Below, piece after piece: positions 61,372 to 64,000 of a DNA stretch of 64,000 bases. The first letter of the stretch is position 1. Every line of letters starts with the position of its first letter. The stretch lies in assembly GCA_963702555.1 (NCBI GenBank), contig CAVPCW010000012.1, forward strand, positions 248,001 to 312,000, in the 5' to 3' direction. This stretch comes from CAMFLJ01 sp963702555 (GTDB lineage: Bacteria; Actinomycetota; Acidimicrobiia; Acidimicrobiales; Acidimicrobilacustridaceae). The position numbers were made by a program, and so were the translations under genes. The notes under the pieces are model-generated. The model searched no databases. It was not told the DNA's origin and worked only from the letters and a program-made list of their open reading frames with translations.

Positions 61372-62879
61372 ATGTTCGAAGCGCTCCGGGAGGCGATCGA
61401 GACGACGGAGGTGCCGGCCCACGCCGGCGCCATCGTCGAGCTCCGCCGCCTCCGCGACGCGCTCGATTCCCGGCTCACCGAGGCCGAGGCCGCCTACGCC
61501 CGGGCCTCCCGGTACGAGGTCGACGGCTTCGGCTCCATGGCTGCGTTCCTCCGCCATCGGGGTCGGGCCTCCACCGCCGAGGCCCGTCGCGAGGCCAAGC
61601 GGGCGGCTCGGCTCGGCGCCTGGCCCGAGGTGCTCGAGGCCTGGAAGGCGGGCACCGTCACCGGCACCCAGGTCGAGGTCATGGCGCGGGAGATCCCCGA
61701 GCGCCACGTCGATCGCTTCGCCGTCACCGCAGCCGAGACCTGTTCGATCGTGGCGCCACTCTCGCCCGACGACACGCGCCGGGCGCTCGAGCGCTGGGTC
61801 GAGTGCGCCGACCACCTGGCCGAGCGTGAGGCCGCCGAGGCCGGCACCGAGGCTCCGGCCACTCCTCGCCAGCGAGAGCTCTGGCTGTCACGCAGCTCGG
61901 GCGACGTGGGTGTCCTGAAGGGCGAGCTCGACAAGGACGGCACGGCGATCACCGAGCACGCCCTGCGGCTCGCCACCCGGCCCGACGCCGAGGGCGAGAC
62001 GCGCTCCCCGCTCAGCGCCGGGCCGACGCCCTGGTCGCCGTCGCCCAGCACTACGTCGACACCCACACGGCGGTCACCAGCAACCGCCGTCAGGAGCGGC
62101 TCGGCGTCAACTGCGAGGTCGTCACGCTCTACGGCAGCGCCCTGCGCGGCGCCGGGGTGCACACTGCGGCCGAGCTCCAGGCCTTCCTCGACGAGCGGCC
62201 CAACCTCGGCGCCCTCGAGCGCGGCCTGTTCCTCGAGGCGTTCGACGGCACCGGCGACGTGGCCCGCACCCTCGACGGCAACCCCATCTCCGACGGCCTG
62301 CTCTCGTGCATCTCCGAGGGTGGCCTGCTCGAGCGCCTCCTCACCGTCGACGGCCGGGTGATCGACCACGGCCGCAGCATCCGGCACCACTCCGCTTCCC
62401 AGTGGCGGGCGCTCGCCGCCCGCGACGGCGGCTGTCGCTTCCCCGGCTGCCCCGATCCGGTCGACGGCACCCACGTGCACCACGTCGAGCGGTGGGAGGC
62501 CGGCGGTTCGACCGACCTCGACCACGGGGTGCTGCTCTCGCCGCACTGCCACACCATCGTCAGCCAGCCGGGCTGGAGTGACCGCATCGAGGCCGACGGC
62601 ACCTACACGGTGATCACGCCGAGCGGCGAGGAGCTCACCAGCCGCCCGCCCGGCGCCGGGCCACCCGGAGGGCTCCCCCTCCACTCCACCGCCGAGAAGG
62701 CCCGGCCGCTGCCGTTCGACCCGAGGTCCACCCGGGTGCCGGCACCCGACCCCCACGAGCTCCTGGCCCGGCCGATGGGCCCGCCGCCAGAGTGCAACCG
62801 GGCCGGCGCCCACCCGAGGTTGCGGCGCCGGGACCACGCCGACCTCGTGACCGATCGATGGATCGTGTCGCTATCCTGA
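61372..62879 (+). CDS. DUF222 / HNH endonuclease (13E12-repeat family), frameshifted
   Basis: The N-terminal DUF222 region is helical (SRLTEAEAAYARASRYEVDG, GRASTAEARREAKRAARLGA). The C-terminal HNH motif is CRFPGCPDPVDGTHVHHVER then STDLDHGVLLSPHCHTIV, with the zinc cysteines and catalytic His pair. A single break near 62010 joins the two frames; the corrected length is about 502 residues. These genes are dispersed in many copies in actinobacterial genomes, often near mobile DNA, and have no demonstrated role. The adjacent tmRNA is a known integration target, but no attachment site or integrase is seen here. Confidence 0.85.
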
Positions 62880-62914
62880 GTGGGCTGCCGACCTCGGTCG
62901 ACGGTGACGGTCCA

Positions 62915-63297
62915 GGGGCTGATCGGTTTCGACGTTGAGACCGGGAGCTGGATCGTGCGACCGGAGTTGCCTCAGACTCCTTAAACGGGGGCAACCAAAG
63001 AACCGCCGATGGCGAGTTCGCTCTCGCGGCCTGATAACTCAGACCAAAGAGAGACACAGTGACCAGTAATGGCGCACGGGGCCGTCTCACCGCAGCCCGG
63101 CAACAGAAGCGGAGAGTGACAGCCTGAAAGAAGGCTGACGGCGGGAAAGACCGCTGGCATCGGGGAAAGACCCGGCGGTGGGCTTAGGCCCAGCTGACCC
63201 GGCAGTGAGGTAACCGCAAGCCTCGTTCTCGGGAATGGTCGTAGCGCGGACAGTTGTCACTCAGCGGACGGGGGTTCGATTCCCCCCAGCTCCACCA
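62915..63297 (+). ncRNA. ssrA: Transfer-messenger RNA (tmRNA)
   Basis: A one-piece tmRNA of 383 bases. The 5' end GGGGCTGATCGGTTTCGAC pairs with 3' CAGCTCC, and the T arm GGGGG-TTCGATT-CCCCC is followed by encoded CCA. The tag frame from 62990 reads GNQRTADGEFALAA then TGA and TAA; the ALAA end is the Clp-protease signal typical of actinobacteria. If the resume codon is GGC the tag is as given; AAC is the alternative. Pseudoknots fill the middle. SmpB is encoded upstream, and ClpX and ClpP elsewhere in the window would degrade tagged products. Confidence 0.96.
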
Positions 63298-63307
63298 CCA
63301 CCACCGG

Positions 63308-63333
63308 GATCCTGGCGGAACGCCGCCAGGATC
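63308..63333 (+). terminator. Terminator hairpin of tmRNA
   Basis: A perfect 11-base stem GATCCTGGCGG/CCGCCAGGATC with an AACG loop, 11 bases after the tmRNA CCA. No U-tract. Confidence 0.7.
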
Positions 63334-63397
63334 TCTGGCGGGACTCCGGACCGGGCTCTCGCCCGCCTGGAAGGCGCTCAGCGAGACTGCGCTCCAG

Positions 63398-64000
63398 TCA
63401 CGAGTTCGCGTCGTGCACGAGGATCGCGATGTGCACCCGGTTCGTGACGTCGAGCTTGGTGAGGAGTCGCGAGACGTGCGCCTTGACGGTGGCCTCGCTC
63501 ATGAACAGGGATGCCGCGATCTCGGCGTTGGATGCGCCGGACCCCACTGCGGTCGCGACCTCCCGCTCCCGGTCCGTGAGCGATGTCAGGCGCTGGGCAG
63601 CGACGCGACGGCGATCTGCCATCTCGTCGTTGCCGAGGTGGGAGAGAAGTGTGCGGGTGACCGACGGTGAGAGCATCGCGTCTCCTGCAGCCACGAGGCG
63701 CACCGCGTTGACGATCTCCGTCGGCGGGGTGTCCTTCAACAGGAACCCGTCGGCGCCGGCCCGAAGCGCGCTCATGACGTGCTCGTCGGCCTGGAACGTG
63801 GTCAGGACGATCACGTGCGGCGGAGTCGCGAGACGGCGTAGGGCCGACGTGGCGGCGATGCCGTCCATCCCGGGCATCCGGATGTCCATCAAGACGACAT
63901 CGGGTCGATGGGCCAGCGCGGCCGCGACGGCGTCGGCCCCGTCGGCAGCCTCGCCCACCACCTCCATCTCCTCTGACGACGACAGGATCATCCGGAGACC
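63398..64000 (-). CDS. NarL/FixJ-type response regulator, 5' end outside window
   Basis: The receiver domain reads VVLMDIRMPGMDGIAATSAL (phospho-acceptor Asp in LMDIRM), VIVLTTFQADEHVMSALRAG (Thr switch) and ADGFLLKDTPP (Lys). The C-terminal LuxR-type helix-turn-helix is LTDREREVATAVGSGASNAE, IAASLFMSEATVKAHVSRLL. The open frame continues past position 64000 into residues that look like the receiver's first strand, so the start lies outside. A partner histidine kinase is probably encoded further right, as usual for this family. Confidence 0.93.
   Translation of the reverse strand, partial: GLRMILSSSEEMEVVGEAADGADAVAAALAHRPDVVLMDIRMPGMDGIAATSALRRLATPPHVIVLTTFQADEHVMSALRAGADGFLLKDTPPTEIVNAVRLVAAGDAMLSPSVTRTLLSHLGNDEMADRRRVAAQRLTSLTDREREVATAVGSGASNAEIAASLFMSEATVKAHVSRLLTKLDVTNRVHIAILVHDANS

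Noticed and set aside
62880..63400. Integrated element or attachment site at the tmRNA 3' end
   Set aside because: No repeat of the tmRNA 3' end and no integrase gene is present within the window.
63235..63447. Small open frames over the tmRNA 3' end and terminator
   Set aside because: They overlap the tmRNA T arm and terminator hairpin and have shadow-like Arg/Pro composition.

Overview
The window is very GC-rich with tightly packed, often overlapping genes (ATGA, GTGA and TGATG junctions), frequent GTG and TTG starts and GC-rich intergenic hairpins. It looks like a chromosomal segment of an actinomycete-grade Gram-positive, most likely of the class Acidimicrobiia. This placement is an inference. 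It rests on the mec-cysM-murI-(MBL)-rph-rdgB gene order also found in mycobacteria, a lysine-tailed HU protein, an F420-type luciferase-like oxidoreductase, a DUF222/HNH protein, an LPxTG surface protein and the tmRNA tag.

Layout. 1-1 kb (minus): the end of a Tad/Flp pilus locus (prepilin-like protein, then TadE). 1.2-4.3 kb: dgt, a ClC channel and a MarR regulator, all frame-broken. 4.4-7.2 kb (plus): a three-gene flavin electron-transfer operon (ferric-reductase-like membrane oxidoreductase, FMN-binding protein, ApbE). 7.4-25.1 kb (minus): a long housekeeping block read from tig to rpmA: protein quality control (tig, clpP, clpX), folC, ndk, cell shape (mreBCD, mrdA, rodA), a radical SAM/DUF2344 protein, RNase E/G, L21 and L27, interrupted by an AbiEi/DUF559 gene flanked by palindromes. 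25-35 kb: tRNAs, membrane and surface proteins, two tandem DUF4915-like proteins, a PQQ-type propeller lipoprotein and a TauD-like dioxygenase. 35.6-40.6 kb (minus): an overlapping operon of two MFS exporters, an LLM oxidoreductase and an enoyl-CoA hydratase. 40.6-51.4 kb: tRNAs, a sedolisin, a PAS-GGDEF-EAL protein, HupB, a DUF4395-thioredoxin fusion, a 23S/tRNA uridine methyltransferase, rpe, a second clpP and an alcohol dehydrogenase. 51.5-57.5 kb (minus): rhodanese lipoprotein, CPBP protease, a CsoR/CstR-type sensor, then rdgB, rph, MBL hydrolase, murI, cysM and mec. 57.6-64 kb: AhpD-like protein, smpB, phosphoribosyltransferase, amidohydrolase, SRPBCC protein, DUF222/HNH protein, tmRNA and a truncated NarL-type response regulator.

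Two things stand out. First, there is a dispersed family of paired palindromes with GGTGG(C/T)TCA-type outer arms; one copy forms the 3' end of the AbiEi/DUF559 gene and two more lie upstream of it. Second, many genes, including surely essential ones (rplU, tig, rne), are split across reading frames by small indels. This points to sequence errors rather than gene decay, so I annotate those genes as full-length loci with the breaks stated.
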